A stretch of 64,000 nucleotides of DNA from Methylovulum sp. (GTDB taxonomy: Bacteria; Pseudomonadota; Gammaproteobacteria; Methylococcales; Methylomonadaceae): positions 16,187-80,186 of the forward strand of contig JAURZI010000030.1 of the NCBI GenBank assembly GCA_030653435.1. Direction: 5' to 3'. The notes beneath the pieces were generated by a model. The model was not told the DNA's origin and ran no database searches. It worked only from the letters and a program-made list of their open reading frames with translations. Shown here in pieces: positions 9,100-18,695 of this stretch. Both the position numbers and the translations under genes were made by a program. The stretch's first letter is position 1, and the number at the start of each line of letters is the position of its first letter.

Positions 9100-10113
9100 A
9101 TGCCAATTAAAGTTGCTATCAATGGTTATGGTCGTATTGGACGCAATATCGTTCGTGCCTTATACGAAGCGGGTCGTACCGATGAAATCCAAATTGTCGC
9201 CATCAATGACTTAGGCGATGCCAACACTAACGCCCATCTGACTCAATACGACTCAGTACATGGCAAATTTCCTTTTGAAGTCAGCGTTGATGGCGAGTAC
9301 ATAGTTATCAATGGCGACAGAATCAAAGTTTTCTCTGAACGCGACCCTTCCAAATTGCCTTGGGGCGATCTAGGCGTTGATGTAGTTCACGAATGCACGG
9401 GCTTGTTCACCAGCAAAGCCAAAGCATCTGCACATATTACTGCCGGCGCCAAAAAAGTTATTATCTCAGCGCCGGGCGGCGATGATGTCGATGCGACTAT
9501 CGTATACGGCGTTAACCATAACATACTGAAAGCCACAGACACCGTAATCTCTAACGCATCATGCACCACTAACTGTTTGGCGCCATTGGTCAAACCATTG
9601 AACGATACGATTGGCTTAGTCCACGGCTTGATGACCACGATCCATTCCTACACCAACGACCAAGTGTTGACCGATGTCTATCACAGCGACTTGCGCCGCG
9701 CCCGTTCAGCCACACAATCCATGATCCCGACCAAAACCGGTGCCGCAGCAGCAGTTGGTTTGGTGTTGCCAGAACTGGCCGGCAAGCTGGATGGCTTCGC
9801 AATGCGTGTGCCCACTATCAACGTGTCTGTTGTTGACTTGACTTTCACCGCAGCAAGAAGCACCAGCAAAGCCGAGATTGATGACATTTTAAAAACGGCA
9901 TCAGCAGGTTATTTAAAAGGTATCCTGGATATTAACGAAAAGCCCTTGGTTTCCACCGACTTTAACCACAACCCCGCGTCATCGATTTACGAAGCGCCAT
10001 TGACTAAAATTATCGACGGCACTTTTATAAAAGTTCTGGCCTGGTATGACAACGAGTGGGGCTTCTCCAACCGTATGCTCGACACCTCTATTGCCCTAGT
10101 CAACGCGGAATAA
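9100..10113 (+). CDS. gap: Glyceraldehyde-3-phosphate dehydrogenase, type I
   Basis: 337 residues, typical of NAD-dependent GAPDH. The Rossmann start [19 protein letters not shown] and the catalytic motif [12 protein letters not shown] are intact, as is the late [13 protein letters not shown]. The ribosome binding site CTGGAG sits close before the ATG. Pyruvate kinase follows after 6 bases, so the two form a small glycolytic/gluconeogenic operon. Confidence 0.97.
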   Translation: MPIKVAINGYGRIGRNIVRALYEAGRTDEIQIVAINDLGDANTNAHLTQYDSVHGKFPFEVSVDGEYIVINGDRIKVFSERDPSKLPWGDLGVDVVHECTGLFTSKAKASAHITAGAKKVIISAPGGDDVDATIVYGVNHNILKATDTVISNASCTTNCLAPLVKPLNDTIGLVHGLMTTIHSYTNDQVLTDVYHSDLRRARSATQSMIPTKTGAAAAVGLVLPELAGKLDGFAMRVPTINVSVVDLTFTAARSTSKAEIDDILKTASAGYLKGILDINEKPLVSTDFNHNPASSIYEAPLTKIIDGTFIKVLAWYDNEWGFSNRMLDTSIALVNAE

Positions 10114-10119
10114 TTCATA

Positions 10120-11568
10120 ATGTTAAGAAGAACCAAAATTTTAGCCACGCTAGGTCCGGCTACGGACAAGCCCGGTGTGCTTGAGGGTCTGTTTGCGGCC
10201 GGCGTTGATGTGGTACGCATGAACTTCTCCCATGGTTCTGCGGAAGATCACATCGCCAGGGCAAATACGATACGCGAGCTCAGCAAAAAAACAGGTAGGC
10301 GCGTAGGCATACTGGCCGATTTACAGGGCCCTAAAATCCGCATTGCGCGCTTTAAAGACACCAAGGTAAACCTGAAAGAAGGCCAGAATTTTGCACTCGA
10401 CATCAATTTCGACCCCTTGGCCGGTGACAATACGCAAGTCGGCATAACTTACGAGCCCTTGGCTCTGGAAGTTGTACCGGGCAGCCGGTTGTTGCTTGAT
10501 GACGGGCGTATCGTGCTGGATGTTGTCAATGTTGAAAACATGCGCGTCAACTGCACCGTCGCCGTTGGCGGGGACTTGTCCAACAACAAAGGCATCAATC
10601 TACTAGGCGGTGGACTTTCGGCAGCGGCATTAACCGAAAAAGATAAGGAAGACATTAAAACCATCGCCATCATGGGGTGCGATTATGTTGCCATTTCTTT
10701 CCCGCGCTGCGCCGAAGACTTGAACGAAGCGCGTCGCTTATTGGAAGCCGCCGGCTGCCATGCCGGCATTGTTTCCAAAGTCGAGCGTGCAGAAGCGATT
10801 GTCGATCCCGTTATGGATGAAATCATCCTGGCTTCGGATGCGGTAATGGTGGCGCGTGGCGATCTTGGTGTTGAAATTGGTGACGCGAACCTGCCTGCTG
10901 TGCAGAAAAAACTGATCAAGCGCACACGGGAACTTAACCGCATTGCGATTACCGCAACACAAATGATGGAATCGATGATAGAAAATCCGATTCCTACCCG
11001 TGCTGAAGTGTTTGACGTCGCCAATGCCATTTATGATGGCACCGATGTCATTATGCTGTCTGCTGAAACAGCATCGGGCAATCATCCGATTAAAGCCGTA
11101 GAAGCCATGCACCGTATTTGTGTTGAAGCTGAAAAACAACCGGTGGTGCGTGAATCTGACCACCGTATCAACATTCAGTTTGAACGCGTTGATGAAGCCA
11201 TTGCCATGTCTGTCATGTACATGGCCAACCATACCAAGATTAAAGGTATTGTTGCATTGACGGAATCAGGTTCTACACCGTTGTGGATGTCCAGAATCAG
11301 TTCAGCCATCCCTATTTTTGCATTCAGCAGCATAGAAGAAACACTAGGCAAAGCCACTTTGTTTCGCGGCGTATTCCCTATCTATTTCAAGATTGAAGAA
11401 ACTCAAGACCATGCAGAAGTCAACCGCAGCATTGTTAAAGAGCTCAGAAAATGGAATATAGCCAAAGACGGCGATAAATTCATCATCACCAAAGGTGATT
11501 TGAACGGCGTCAAAGGCGGCACCAATGCCATCAAAGTGATCGTTGTCGGACAAGGCTTAACGCCTTAG
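10120..11568 (+). CDS. pyk: Pyruvate kinase
   Basis: 482 residues. Family marks: RRTKILATLGPATD at the start, ADLQGPKIRIARF, VARGDLGVEIG, ITATQMMESMIENPIPTRAE (catalytic region) and the C-terminal domain with the regulatory fold. It converts PEP and ADP to pyruvate and ATP. Only 6 bases separate it from gap, and a strong terminator follows, so the operon ends here. The opposing enzyme, PEP synthase, is encoded near the other end of the window. Confidence 0.96.
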   Translation: MLRRTKILATLGPATDKPGVLEGLFAAGVDVVRMNFSHGSAEDHIARANTIRELSKKTGRRVGILADLQGPKIRIARFKDTKVNLKEGQNFALDINFDPLAGDNTQVGITYEPLALEVVPGSRLLLDDGRIVLDVVNVENMRVNCTVAVGGDLSNNKGINLLGGGLSAAALTEKDKEDIKTIAIMGCDYVAISFPRCAEDLNEARRLLEAAGCHAGIVSKVERAEAIVDPVMDEIILASDAVMVARGDLGVEIGDANLPAVQKKLIKRTRELNRIAITATQMMESMIENPIPTRAEVFDVANAIYDGTDVIMLSAETASGNHPIKAVEAMHRICVEAEKQPVVRESDHRINIQFERVDEAIAMSVMYMANHTKIKGIVALTESGSTPLWMSRISSAIPIFAFSSIEETLGKATLFRGVFPIYFKIEETQDHAEVNRSIVKELRKWNIAKDGDKFIITKGDLNGVKGGTNAIKVIVVGQGLTP

Positions 11569-11577
11569 TCTTACGGA

Positions 11578-11613
11578 CCTATACCCGGCAGCCCGCCGGG
11601 TATAGGTTTTATT
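11578..11613 (+). terminator. Rho-independent terminator of gap-pyk
   Basis: A perfect 12-bp stem (CCTATACCCGGC / GCCGGGTATAGG), a 5-base loop and then TTTTATTTG, 10 bases after the pyk stop. Confidence 0.92.
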
Positions 11614-11856
11614 TGTTATTGCCTATCTGCCAATACCGCCCCCACTTTTACCGCGCTAAGGCCAGCCACTGGTCATGGGTCGCCCCCTTTATTTTCCGGT
11701 AGCGCGCCTGAAGAACCAAAAGCCATACCGTGCACACCGTTAAGAATGGATGGGGTAATCACTGTCCTGCCATGCCGCCATCATGCCATGTAATCTTGCA
11801 GTCATATTCAGTAGCGATAATAGATGAGTTTTAACAACTCACCTTACGAGGATCCC

Positions 11857-13236
11857 ATGACAAAAAACCACCTGATACCCCTTTTATTATTACCCTTGTT
11901 CGCAGCACCTGCTGCACAAGCCGAAGTAAACCTGATTGCCATTGGCGAAGTCAATGCCAACTATCAGGATATGTCTACAAGAACAGCGGCTCCGCTGGAA
12001 AGCGGCATTGCCGGAAATATTCTGGGCGGCGTAGGTTCCGGCCTGGCTTATGCTGGCGGCAATACCTTCCTTGCGATTCCTGACCGCGGCCCGAACGCCA
12101 ACGCCTATAATCCATTGGTTGACGACACGACTTCGTATATCAACCGTTTCCAAACCTTTAATATGGCGCTCGCAGCTAATCCTAGCTACGATTCTTCAAT
12201 AACAGGTTCCTTGCCTTATATATTGTCCCCTTTCCTTATTGATACAACCTTGCTGTCCAGCAAATTACCGCTGAGCTATGGCATTGATGGCGCACCGGCT
12301 TTAAACAGTGTGGGCAAATATTATTTCAGCGGCCGTTCTGATAATTTCGATGCCGGCAAAAGCTCTACCAACCCGCTTAATGGCCGCCTGGATCCTGAAG
12401 CGATACGTGTATCTGCTGACGGAAAAAGCGTATTCGTCTCTGATGAATACGGCCCTTATGTCTATAAGTTCAACCGCCTGACCGGCAAACGTATCAAAGC
12501 CTTCACATTGCCAGAGCATTTAGCGGTAACTACCCAGAGCGCCCAGGGAGATGCTGTTGAAATACCGGGAAACACTTCCGGCAGAACGGCAAACAAAGGC
12601 ATGGAAGGATTGGCGATTACGCCTGACGGCAATACTTTGGTCGGTATCATGCAGGCTAACCTGATACAGGACACCAAAAAATACATCCGTATCGTCACCA
12701 TCGACATAGCGACTGGAGCCACCAAAGAATATGCTTATCTGCTGACCGACGGTTCCGGCGCAAGTGAAATCGTCGCCATCAATGACCATGAATTCCTGGT
12801 CGATGAACGCGATGGCAAAGGTTTGGGCGACGACAGCACTGCTGTTGTTAAAAAGCTGTTTAAAATCGACCTCTCAGGCGCAACTGACGTCAGCGACTTA
12901 GCGACCTTGGATGCGACGTCGCCGGTTGTTGCCAAAACCTTGTTCCTGGATGTAGTAGCCGAATTGACTGCTGCTGGCATTGACGCGAATGATATTCCGG
13001 CCAAAATAGAATCAGTGGCTTTTGGCCCTGATATGGTTATCGACAGCGTCACTAAGCACACGTTATTTATCGCCAACGATAACGATTTTCTGGCCACTAT
13101 CACTGATGATACCCATCCAAATGGCATCGCCAATGCGAACAAATTCTTTGTCTTTGCTGTAGATAGCGCCGATTTGCCAAACTATGTGCCGCAAACCATT
13201 GCACCATTGGTTCGCGACAACCATGACCGTGGTTAA
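11857..13236 (+). CDS. Exported esterase-like/phytase-like beta-propeller protein
   Basis: 459 residues from the ATG at 11857, which has a good ribosome binding site (ACGAGG) 5 bases upstream. A signal peptide is clear (MTKNHLIPLLLLPLFAAPAAQAE). The body matches the 'esterase-like activity of phytase' family: GSGLAYAGGNTFLAIPDRGP early, LDPEAIRVSADGKSVFVSDE with GPYVYKF in the middle, and KGMEGLAITPDGNTLVGIMQ, followed by NDHEFLVDERDG. These proteins are predicted periplasmic or extracellular phosphoesterases with a propeller fold; the real substrate is unknown. The gene stands alone after the pyk terminator. Confidence 0.8.
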   Translation: MTKNHLIPLLLLPLFAAPAAQAEVNLIAIGEVNANYQDMSTRTAAPLESGIAGNILGGVGSGLAYAGGNTFLAIPDRGPNANAYNPLVDDTTSYINRFQTFNMALAANPSYDSSITGSLPYILSPFLIDTTLLSSKLPLSYGIDGAPALNSVGKYYFSGRSDNFDAGKSSTNPLNGRLDPEAIRVSADGKSVFVSDEYGPYVYKFNRLTGKRIKAFTLPEHLAVTTQSAQGDAVEIPGNTSGRTANKGMEGLAITPDGNTLVGIMQANLIQDTKKYIRIVTIDIATGATKEYAYLLTDGSGASEIVAINDHEFLVDERDGKGLGDDSTAVVKKLFKIDLSGATDVSDLATLDATSPVVAKTLFLDVVAELTAAGIDANDIPAKIESVAFGPDMVIDSVTKHTLFIANDNDFLATITDDTHPNGIANANKFFVFAVDSADLPNYVPQTIAPLVRDNHDRG

Positions 13237-13283
13237 TCAATAACTTAGCCCCGCATAAATTCCATTCCGGAATATCTCCATTC

Positions 13284-13316
13284 CGAAGGCGCAAAATTTA
13301 AGGTTTTGCGCCTTCG
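13284..13316 (+). terminator. Perfect 13-bp hairpin after the phytase-like gene
   Basis: CGAAGGCGCAAAA and TTTTGCGCCTTCG pair perfectly around a 7-base loop, 48 bases after the stop codon. There is no T tract on the far side, so it may be an mRNA 3'-end stabiliser or an incomplete terminator. Confidence 0.5.
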
Positions 13317-14026
13317 AGCCCTTACCCCGCGACAACAAGCCTCCGCCCCAACCACATCCTTCAGGATACCAGCCAACGGATTTCCTGAGCGTATCAGGAA
13401 TAATACGGACTATGGACCATCATCGGCTAGGTACAGAATTTGCTTGTATTTAGCGCACAAACCCAGCCCCTATCATAAAGAACCATTCCATATGGTGCTT
13501 ATCAACCTAACGTAAGGGAAGCTATGCTAAAGAAATATATAATCCATTAATTATATTCTACTAATTTATGTGGCACTTAAATTGCGTTTAACATTTTGTA
13601 TTTGAGCTAGCTCTACACATTGAAACACAACGTAGCGTGATGCCTGTTATTAGCCAAATGGATCATCTCAGATACATAACCGATGGTCAGCTGAGGCGTA
13701 ATCAAATCCAAACTCAATTCCAGCCTCAAGTACCTATCCTGCATCGTGAAGTTTATTGGGTATTTGATTGCAGGATTTAGGTATAACGAAAAAACAGGTG
13801 TAGAAAATAGCGCAATACACTGCGTTAGTGCTGATTCCCTCAACTCCCTTTCCGTTTAACACAATTGCGGATGATTTTAACAAAAAGCCAATTGAATCTG
13901 TTGCTAGCAATGATCTGGACAAAAAACCAACAACTGCAAAAAACAGCACGGTGAAATAAATTAACAAACGTAATATGATGGGTCAGGTTTTCAGCTCATG
14001 TTAGTTTTTTATAAGGAGTGGCGATT
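13317..14026. other. 710-base AT-rich region without a convincing gene
   Basis: Base composition turns clearly AT-rich after about 13500. Two overlapping minus-strand reading frames (13734-13967 and 13613-13843) encode hydrophobic stretches such as IYFTVLFFAVVGFLSRSLLA, but neither has a good start, ribosome binding site or recognised domain. They could be two frames of one decayed membrane-protein gene. The last 40 bases carry the AAGGAG site of the next gene. Confidence 0.4.
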
Positions 14027-14221
14027 ATGAAATCGCTGATTAACGCAGTTTGTTTAACTATGCTCCTAACCGGATGCGCGGCAGAGCCTGCTGTCGTTAG
14101 CCCGGTAGCCGTGGTTAGGCCCGCCTACCCCATGCCTGGCGCAGGATATCTCTGGCGACTACACCCAGCTAATGGATGGGGCTGGTATCATCCCAGGCTA
14201 GGTTGGCATCGGGGTTGGTAA
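14027..14221 (+). CDS. Small predicted lipoprotein
   Basis: 64 residues. The start ATG at 14027 has AAGGAG 8 bases upstream; a GTG at 14018 overlaps that site and is rejected. The N terminus is a lipoprotein signal with lipobox LTGC. The mature part is short and rich in Pro, Trp, Gly and His, ending in WGWYHPRLGWHRGW. No known domain. First of three small envelope genes in a row. Confidence 0.65.
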   Translation: MKSLINAVCLTMLLTGCAAEPAVVSPVAVVRPAYPMPGAGYLWRLHPANGWGWYHPRLGWHRGW

Positions 14222-14344
14222 AACGGCTAGTCCAGCACTTAAAAATCGGAACGATGACGCGTTCACTGGGCTAAAGTCATTGTCCTCTGCACGATGTATA
14301 CTGATCGTCTTCGAAGGCTCTCCACCTACTCAAAGGGCTCAATA

Positions 14345-14815
14345 ATGAAAACGCACATAGTGTCAACAGCAATAATGCTGGCAGTTTGCAGCTTGTACAG
14401 CGGGCTTAATCGGGCACAGGGGGATAGTGGCGGTGGCTACCATGACGGTGGTCATGGACAAGGTGGCAGTCATTTTAGAGGCGGCGATATTCATAGCGGC
14501 GAATGGGGATATCGGGGCGGTTACCGCAGTTATCCCCGTTTTGGCATTTATTTAGGGGCGCCGTATTACGCTTATCCTTATTTTCGCCATCCTTATTATC
14601 GCCAAATCTATCAAACACCCTATTATTATCCGCCATCTGTAGTCACCATACCGATTACGCCTCCTGTCTATATCCAGCAAACTCCGCCAGCCATCCAACA
14701 ATATCCATCCGGTTATTGGTACTACTGCAATAGGCTGAAAGGCTATTACCCTTATATAAAGCAGTGCCCAGGCGGTTGGCAACAAGTTGAACCTACGCCC
14801 CCTGCACCCCGTTAA
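14345..14815 (+). CDS. Exported Gly/Tyr/Pro-rich protein
   Basis: 156 residues from the ATG at 14345. A signal peptide (MKTHIVSTAIMLAVCSLYSG) precedes a Gly/His-rich stretch (GGGYHDGGHGQGGSHFRGGD), a Tyr/Pro-rich middle and a C-terminal motif WYYCNRLKGYYPYIKQCPGG. That YYC...YYPY...CP.GW ending is a recurring module of uncharacterised proteobacterial envelope proteins. It is followed after 11 bases by the next lipoprotein gene, whose AAGGAG overlaps this stop region. Confidence 0.72.
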   Translation: MKTHIVSTAIMLAVCSLYSGLNRAQGDSGGGYHDGGHGQGGSHFRGGDIHSGEWGYRGGYRSYPRFGIYLGAPYYAYPYFRHPYYRQIYQTPYYYPPSVVTIPITPPVYIQQTPPAIQQYPSGYWYYCNRLKGYYPYIKQCPGGWQQVEPTPPAPR

Positions 14816-14826
14816 GGAGATTGACC

Positions 14827-15342
14827 ATGTCACATTTTTCTAAAGTATTTTCAACCACGTTGGCACTGTCACTTACCGGTTGCGTCAGCTTACCCGGCGG
14901 CCCCAGCGTTATGGTGTTGCCCGGTAGCGGTCAGTCCTTTGAGCAGTTTCGTAACGATGATGCGGTCTGTCAGCAATTTGCTTATTTTCAGATTGGCGGT
15001 ACAACAGCCAATCAAGCATCGGTGAATAGCGGGCTCGCCAGCGCCGCTGTCGGCACGGCCTTGGGTGCGGCTACCGGTGCAGCCATTGGCGGGGGTCGCG
15101 GTGCCGCGATTGGAGCCGGTACAGGTTTGGTGGCCGGCAGTTTAGTGGGTGCCGGTGCGGCCAGCAGCTCCCTATACGAAGCGCAGCAGCGTTTCGATAC
15201 GGCTTATATTCAATGTATGTACGCCAAAGGCCATCAAGTTCCGGTGTCCGGTGATTTTTCGAATATAGCGCCGAACAACGAAGCTGCACCGATAACTCCC
15301 ATGCCGCCACCCGGCTTACCCCCGCCACCCCCTGATAATTAA
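14827..15342 (+). CDS. Glycine-zipper lipoprotein
   Basis: 171 residues; the ATG at 14827 has AAGGAG 7 bases upstream. Lipobox LTGC follows a hydrophobic signal. The centre is a long Gly/Ala zipper (GTALGAATGAAIGGGRGAAI and onward) of the YmgG/OmpA-like Gly-zipper type, thought to insert into or oligomerise in membrane. Conserved-looking Cys residues flank it (DDAVCQQFAYFQ and AYIQCMYAKGHQV). The tail is Pro-rich. Function unknown; probably outer-membrane anchored. Confidence 0.75.
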   Translation: MSHFSKVFSTTLALSLTGCVSLPGGPSVMVLPGSGQSFEQFRNDDAVCQQFAYFQIGGTTANQASVNSGLASAAVGTALGAATGAAIGGGRGAAIGAGTGLVAGSLVGAGAASSSLYEAQQRFDTAYIQCMYAKGHQVPVSGDFSNIAPNNEAAPITPMPPPGLPPPPPDN

Positions 15343-15456
15343 CGGCATCGATATAGGCGGCATGAAACACTATGCCGCCTGCGCGCTCAACAGCATAATA
15401 ATTTGTTTGTTCATGTATCAGTTGAACCTCCTGAAACCGCCTTCTTATAGCAAATA

Positions 15457-15716
15457 ATGAAAAATAACCCTTCCAACGATCTCTCGCACCACATTTTGCC
15501 GAATTCTGCGACAATGGTGGGCGTCTGCATCATGGTCATCAGTATCGTTAAAAGCATGGATTCAGGACTGACCAACTAACTGATTGATAAAACCTTGGCT
15601 GTTGATAGCGCTATGTTCATGATTAGCGCGCTGCTGTCATTTTCATCGATCCGTTCAGAGCAGTCCGCCATCAGCTTGGAACGTTGGGCGGAAATAATCT
15701 TCTTGTTGAGCTTAGG
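15457..15716 (+). pseudogene. Small membrane protein gene, stopped and truncated
   Basis: The frame from ATG 15457 reads MKNNPSNDLSHHILPNSATM, VGVCIMVISIVKSMDSGLTN, then a TAA at 15577, and continues in the same frame as LIDKTLAVDSAMFMISALLS with FSSIRSEQSAISLERWAEII after it. Together these match a common small two-transmembrane protein of proteobacteria (LP.SATMVGVC.TVI...DK.LAIDS..F..SALLSY.S.R). The normal C-terminal membrane end is replaced, where the ISAzo13-type sequence begins. So there are two independent lesions: an internal stop and an IS truncation. Confidence 0.75.
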
Positions 15717-15893
15717 GAAGCAGCACTAACTAACATACCGTATACAATGACGACTAAATGTAATAATTGAGACCCACAGATGAAAACAGCAACCCTTGAA
15801 CGAAACGGAATTTGTAAAGAAGTGGTGGCTGTAAATTCACGCTTGGTTGACTTGATCCCTGGCCCTGGCAGGCGCTGTGCAATGGACGATGTC
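15717..15893 (+). mobile_element. ISAzo13-type insertion sequence, left-end remnant
   Basis: From GAAGCAGCACTAAC onward this closely matches the sequence at 35223-35520 on the other strand, including the leader and the transposase start MKTATLERNGICKEVVAVNS. Homology ends after the codons for GPGRRCAMDDVT. The fragment keeps only the first 37 or so transposase codons. Family assignment rests on recall of ISAzo13-like transposase N termini. Confidence 0.7.
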
Positions 15894-15895
15894 AC

Positions 15896-16329
15896 CGGTA
15901 CGAATATGACCTGGTAGCCCGCGCTTGATCATATAAAATGCCTCAACACCAACAACTATCTTGGATACGCCGACTGGCGTCTTCCAAACAGGAAGGAACT
16001 CATCAGTCTTCACGATTACTCCCAACCCCCTTGACTTCCCCTCAACCATCCATTCACCAAGTTAAAATGAAGCCCGACACAAGCTGCGGTACAACCTGCA
16101 AATCCAGATATGCCTATTACCCACTCCACGAGAAAGTGGCTCTCACAGCGACTGCCAGAAGCGGCTCAACTTTTACCGAATGGCAACCGGCATCCCTTGG
16201 CTGCGCCGGCAATGAGTGTATCGTCACGATGGATTCAGATCTGCAGTTACTGCGGTCTTTACACAAATAAGCTCGTCAGATGAGCATACGTCTTCTGAAA
16301 AGATATTTAATCCCAATACAGAAAAGTAA
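15896..16329 (+). pseudogene. Remnant of a DUF1566 / InlB-like-repeat surface protein gene
   Basis: Directly after the IS fragment the frame reads TNMTW, a TAG at 15916, then PALDHIKCLNTNNYLGYADW and RLPNRKELISLHDYSQ, the typical DUF1566 (Lcl C-terminal) motif YLGY-DWRLPNRKEL. A TGA follows. A second frame then gives SCGTTCKSRYAYYPLHEKVA, LTATARSGSTFTEW and CAGNECIVTMDS, the InlB-B-repeat-like 'bacterial repeat' module, and a further frameshift restores AVTAVFTQ. There are thus at least two stops and two frameshifts. The ancestral gene was probably an exported adhesin-like protein. Confidence 0.7.
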
Positions 16330-16556
16330 ACCGCACTGCCGAATATATGTTGGTGCGTAGGTTGAGGTTACGAAGAAACCCCAACCGGATCAAAGCAACC
16401 GAGCCAACTCAATTTATAATCAATCGAGAACGCCTCCCATTGAGATAATGTATCGGCAACAGGGTTTGACCATCCCTCCCCGCTTTATCCAAACGATTGG
16501 CGCAATCTTGAAGTTGACCGTTAAAATGAGCGAACCATGAGGCCTTAGGTGCTAGA

Positions 16557-17645
16557 ATGCTGAATGTTTTAACCACACCCAAGCATTCAAATATGTCTAA
16601 CCTTCCTGAAGCCAGGGCGCGTTTAATCGGCGTTATTATTCTCATGTTGCTGGGCGCATGGGTGTTGCACGGCTTTCTGCCGCAACTGGCCTGGGCGGTA
16701 GTGCTGGCTATCACCACCTGGCCTATTTACCAGCGTTTGTTGATCCGTAAGGAATTGCACGGCAAAGTGACTTGGGGCGCAGTGGGACTCACGTTATTGA
16801 TCGGCGCGGTCATACTGGCGCCATTGGGTTACGGCGTCAGTCGCTTGCTTGACGAAGCGCAAGCGCTTGGGCAATTTTTGACGAATGCACAAAATATCGG
16901 TATCCCTCCACCCGCATGGCTGGAAAAATTACCGATGATCGGTACGTGGGCAAAACAGAGCTGGATCGACGCCTTAGGCAGTGCCGAAGCGGCAAAAACA
17001 TCGTTGCATTGGTTAGGTAGCGGTGGCGCGATGAGCTACACCAAAGACTTTGCCGGCCAGCTGTTAAGCCGGTTGGTCAGTTTTTTAATGATTCTTCTGG
17101 TGTTGTTTTTTGTCTACCAGCATGGAGACCGGCTTAGCCGCCAAGTGCTGGCCAGCAGCCATAAATTATTCGGCGACGTTGGCATCCGTTATGCGTTACA
17201 TGCCACGGCGGCAGTGCGCGCGACGGTCAATGGCATGGTGCTGATAGGCTTGGGTAAAGGTTTATTGATGGGCGTCGGCTATGCGTTTGCTGGGGTTGGT
17301 CATCCGGCAATCATCGGCGCACTAACCGGTGTTTTTGCGATGATCCCTTATGCAGCCAAGCTGATTTTTGGCGCCTGCTCGCTGGTACTGGTTGCAGAGG
17401 GGCACACTGCTGCTGCCGCCGGACTGTTTACCTACGGCATGGTGCTGACTTTGTTTGCAGACAATTATGTCCGCCCGGCCTTAATCGGTGGCGCCGTTAA
17501 ATTGCCGTTTATCTGGACGCTGCTGGGCATTTTCGGCGGCATGGAAACTTTCGGCTTATTGGGTATTTTTTTGGGGCCCACGCTGATGGCCGTATTGATG
17601 TCGATCTGGCGTGATTGGATTGATGATATCAACAAATCGGCTTAA
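16557..17645 (+). CDS. AI-2E/PerM family transporter
   Basis: 362 residues, about eight transmembrane segments, with the family pattern of two N-terminal helices, a long central soluble part, and a C-terminal block (FAMIPYAAKLIFGACSLVL; IWTLLGIFGGMETFGLLGIF; LGPTLMAVLMSIW). Members export autoinducer-2 (TqsA) or act as ion/proton antiporters; which applies here cannot be told. The ATG at 16557 has a weak AGGTG upstream; ATG at 16593 is an alternative. Confidence 0.85.
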   Translation: MLNVLTTPKHSNMSNLPEARARLIGVIILMLLGAWVLHGFLPQLAWAVVLAITTWPIYQRLLIRKELHGKVTWGAVGLTLLIGAVILAPLGYGVSRLLDEAQALGQFLTNAQNIGIPPPAWLEKLPMIGTWAKQSWIDALGSAEAAKTSLHWLGSGGAMSYTKDFAGQLLSRLVSFLMILLVLFFVYQHGDRLSRQVLASSHKLFGDVGIRYALHATAAVRATVNGMVLIGLGKGLLMGVGYAFAGVGHPAIIGALTGVFAMIPYAAKLIFGACSLVLVAEGHTAAAAGLFTYGMVLTLFADNYVRPALIGGAVKLPFIWTLLGIFGGMETFGLLGIFLGPTLMAVLMSIWRDWIDDINKSA

Positions 17646-17793
17646 GCTGTGCCGATAGATTAAGCCGCCATTTAACAATGACAACCTATACTGTTTATTG
17701 GCGCATAGCTTTATGTTGACCTGTCTTTTAACACAACAACACGTTACGGCTACCTTGGTAGCTCGTTATAACCCTGACCTAATGGTGCGAATC

Positions 17794-18594
17794 ATGAAAA
17801 AAATATTAATTTTAAGTGCAATGTTCTTAACTGCCTGCGCGACAGATCCCTACACGGGGCAATCCACAATGAGCAATACCGGTAAAGGTGCAGGTATTGG
17901 CGCAGTCGTCGGTGCAGGCGCCGGTACATTGTTTGGCGGCAATGACCTGAAAAATGCCGGACTGGGTGCGTTGGCTGGCGGTGTTGTCGGCGCGGCGGTC
18001 GGTGCTTATATGGATAGCCAGCAAGAAGAAATGCAGCAATCCCTGCAAGGCACCGGCATAGAAGTGCAACGTACGGCGAAAAATACGCTGAACTTAACCA
18101 TGCCCAGCAGTATCACTTTCGGTTTTGATTCGGCCACCTTAACCCCGCAAGCGCAAACTGCGCTGGATTCTGTCGGCACTGTATTAAACCAATACCCTGA
18201 CTCCACGATCAAGATAACCGGGCACACCGATGACACCGGTTCTGACAGCTATAACCAAAAACTGTCTGAAGAGCGTGCAGCAAGTGTTTCAAGTTATTTA
18301 TCCCAACATAATGTGAGTTACAACCGCCTCACTACGCAGGGCATGGGGGAAAGCATGCCGAAAGTCCCCAATACCAGCGAAGCCAACCGTGCCCAGAACC
18401 GCCGCGTGGAACTGGCGATTATTGCCAATAATAATGCCGGCGCCCAGCAGCAAGGAACCCAACAACAGGGTTATCCGCAACAGCAGGGCAATTATCTTCA
18501 GCAACAGCAAAATACTACCCAAAAGCAGCTGCGCCAGCAACAACGCAAACTCCGTCAACAACAACTGCAACAGCAACAATACAATTACCAATAG
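17794..18594 (+). CDS. OmpA-family peptidoglycan-binding lipoprotein with Gly zipper and Gln-rich tail
   Basis: 266 residues from ATG 17794, which begins a lipoprotein signal with lipobox LTAC (MKKILILSAMFLTACATDP); an upstream in-frame start would bury this. A Gly-zipper region (GKGAGIGAVVGAGAGTLFGG) is followed by a complete OmpA C-terminal domain (ITFGFDSATLTPQAQ; ITGHTDDTGSDSYNQKLSEE; NRAQNRRVEL) that binds diaminopimelate in peptidoglycan. The last 50 residues are almost all Gln with Tyr and Asn, an unusual low-complexity tail. Similar to YiaD/YfiB lipoproteins. Confidence 0.87.
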   Translation: MKKILILSAMFLTACATDPYTGQSTMSNTGKGAGIGAVVGAGAGTLFGGNDLKNAGLGALAGGVVGAAVGAYMDSQQEEMQQSLQGTGIEVQRTAKNTLNLTMPSSITFGFDSATLTPQAQTALDSVGTVLNQYPDSTIKITGHTDDTGSDSYNQKLSEERAASVSSYLSQHNVSYNRLTTQGMGESMPKVPNTSEANRAQNRRVELAIIANNNAGAQQQGTQQQGYPQQQGNYLQQQQNTTQKQLRQQQRKLRQQQLQQQQYNYQ

Positions 18595-18695
18595 TACCTA
18601 ACAAATTTACTGAGGGCGCTGCTGGCACTGGATAACACCCTTAACCGATGACCTCAGGCAAGCACAGCCGTGGTTTCTTGCCTGAGGATGGCCCC

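Noticed and set aside
13306..13515. 69-codon plus-strand frame
   Set aside because: Starts inside a perfect hairpin; no ribosome binding site or similarity.
18420..18590. CAA/CAG-rich stretch as a tandem repeat locus
   Set aside because: It is the Gln-rich tail of the OmpA-like lipoprotein, irregular and in frame; no array structure.
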